This document shows positions 6,157 to 6,376 of a stretch of 6,376 nucleotides of DNA, piece after piece (the first letter of the stretch is position 1; each line of letters starts with the position of its first letter). The stretch covers positions 1-6,376 of the forward strand of contig JACMIS010000430.1 in the NCBI GenBank assembly GCA_014381035.1, given 5' to 3'. The translations under genes and the position numbers were made by a program. The notes beneath the pieces are model-generated. The model worked only from the letters and a program-made list of their open reading frames with translations, was not told the DNA's origin and did not search any database. The DNA is from Armatimonadota bacterium (GTDB taxonomy: Bacteria; Armatimonadota; Armatimonadia; Armatimonadales; Armatimonadaceae).

Positions 6157-6376
6157 ATGACCAGAGCCATGAAGCACCGATATAAACATTTTCTATCCGC
6201 GTTGCCCCTTGTTTTCGCGGGCGCGATGACGGTCTCGTTCGCCTCGCTACCAGCGCGGGCGCAGGATACGACTGCTCCGACCAATATCGCTTCACTGCCG
6301 ACGGCGACTGATCTATTCGCCGGTCAGGATAAACCGGGTCCCTATTCGCTCACCTGGAAGAAGCTGCCACCCAAAG
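6157..6376 (+). CDS. Exported protein with signal peptide, 3' end outside window
   Basis: Seventy-three codons are present before the window ends. The N-terminus is a classical Sec signal peptide: basic start (MTRAMKHRYKH), hydrophobic core FLSALPLVFAGAMTVSFASL, and a probable signal peptidase I site after ALPARA-type residues (SLPARA|QD, about residue 35). The mature start continues with TTAPTNIASLPTATDLFAGQ and then DKPGPYSLTWKKLPPK. The GPYSLTWK segment is reminiscent of large surface or secretin-associated proteins in related phyla that begin with a GPYxLxxK-like strand, but this is only a resemblance from memory and I do not assign a function. The alternative start Met5 (6169) would give a shorter basic n-region; neither start has a strong Shine-Dalgarno (CAGAG lies three bases before 6169). 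It diverges from the pseudopilin operon, so the two could share regulation through the 158-base intergenic region. Confidence 0.7.
   Translation, partial: MTRAMKHRYKHFLSALPLVFAGAMTVSFASLPARAQDTTAPTNIASLPTATDLFAGQDKPGPYSLTWKKLPPK

Overview
The window looks like a compact, GC-rich bacterial chromosome segment. The best taxonomic clue is the pseudopilin at 5261-5998. It has a short prepilin leader, the run [19 protein letters not shown] just after the hydrophobic helix, and a C-terminal H-X9-DG motif. Such pseudopilins are very numerous in Armatimonadota, and also occur in Planctomycetota and Lentisphaerota. I infer an Armatimonadota-like host, but nothing in the window proves it.

Layout: almost everything is on the minus strand and reads right to left as one tightly packed gene series. 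It runs: an H-X9-DG pseudopilin (5998-5261), a family 2 glycosyltransferase (5261-4326), a second paralogous family 2 glycosyltransferase (about 4384-3479), an O-antigen ligase/polymerase-type membrane protein with a C-terminal TPR region (3482-1293), an N-carbamoylputrescine amidase of the nitrilase superfamily (1257-328), and a TerC-family membrane protein that lacks the usual N-terminal half and runs off the left edge (about 305-1). The first four genes are joined by overlaps (TGATG, a 59-110 nt out-of-phase overlap, ATGA). The last two follow after 35 and 22 nt. I see no terminator between any of them, so I infer one operon.

The 158 nt at 5999-6156 is the only real intergenic region. It holds a plausible minus-strand promoter almost abutting the pseudopilin start codon, a 7-bp inverted repeat around that promoter's -10, and a TATAAT box facing right. 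The right-hand gene (6157 to the edge, plus strand) encodes the N-terminus of an exported protein with a clear signal peptide.

How the genes may work together: the two glycosyltransferases and the ligase/polymerase make a coherent surface-glycan module. The pseudopilin lies first and is translationally coupled to them. The O-antigen ligase superfamily includes pilin O-oligosaccharyltransferases. The most interesting reading is therefore a dedicated pseudopilin plus its own glycosylation enzymes. This is a hypothesis; a plain exopolysaccharide or O-antigen locus with a neighbouring pseudopilin is the conservative alternative. The ligase gene also carries a nine-G run exactly at the junction of its membrane and TPR parts, a possible phase-variable switch. 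No tRNA, rRNA, CRISPR array, insertion sequence or transposase was seen.
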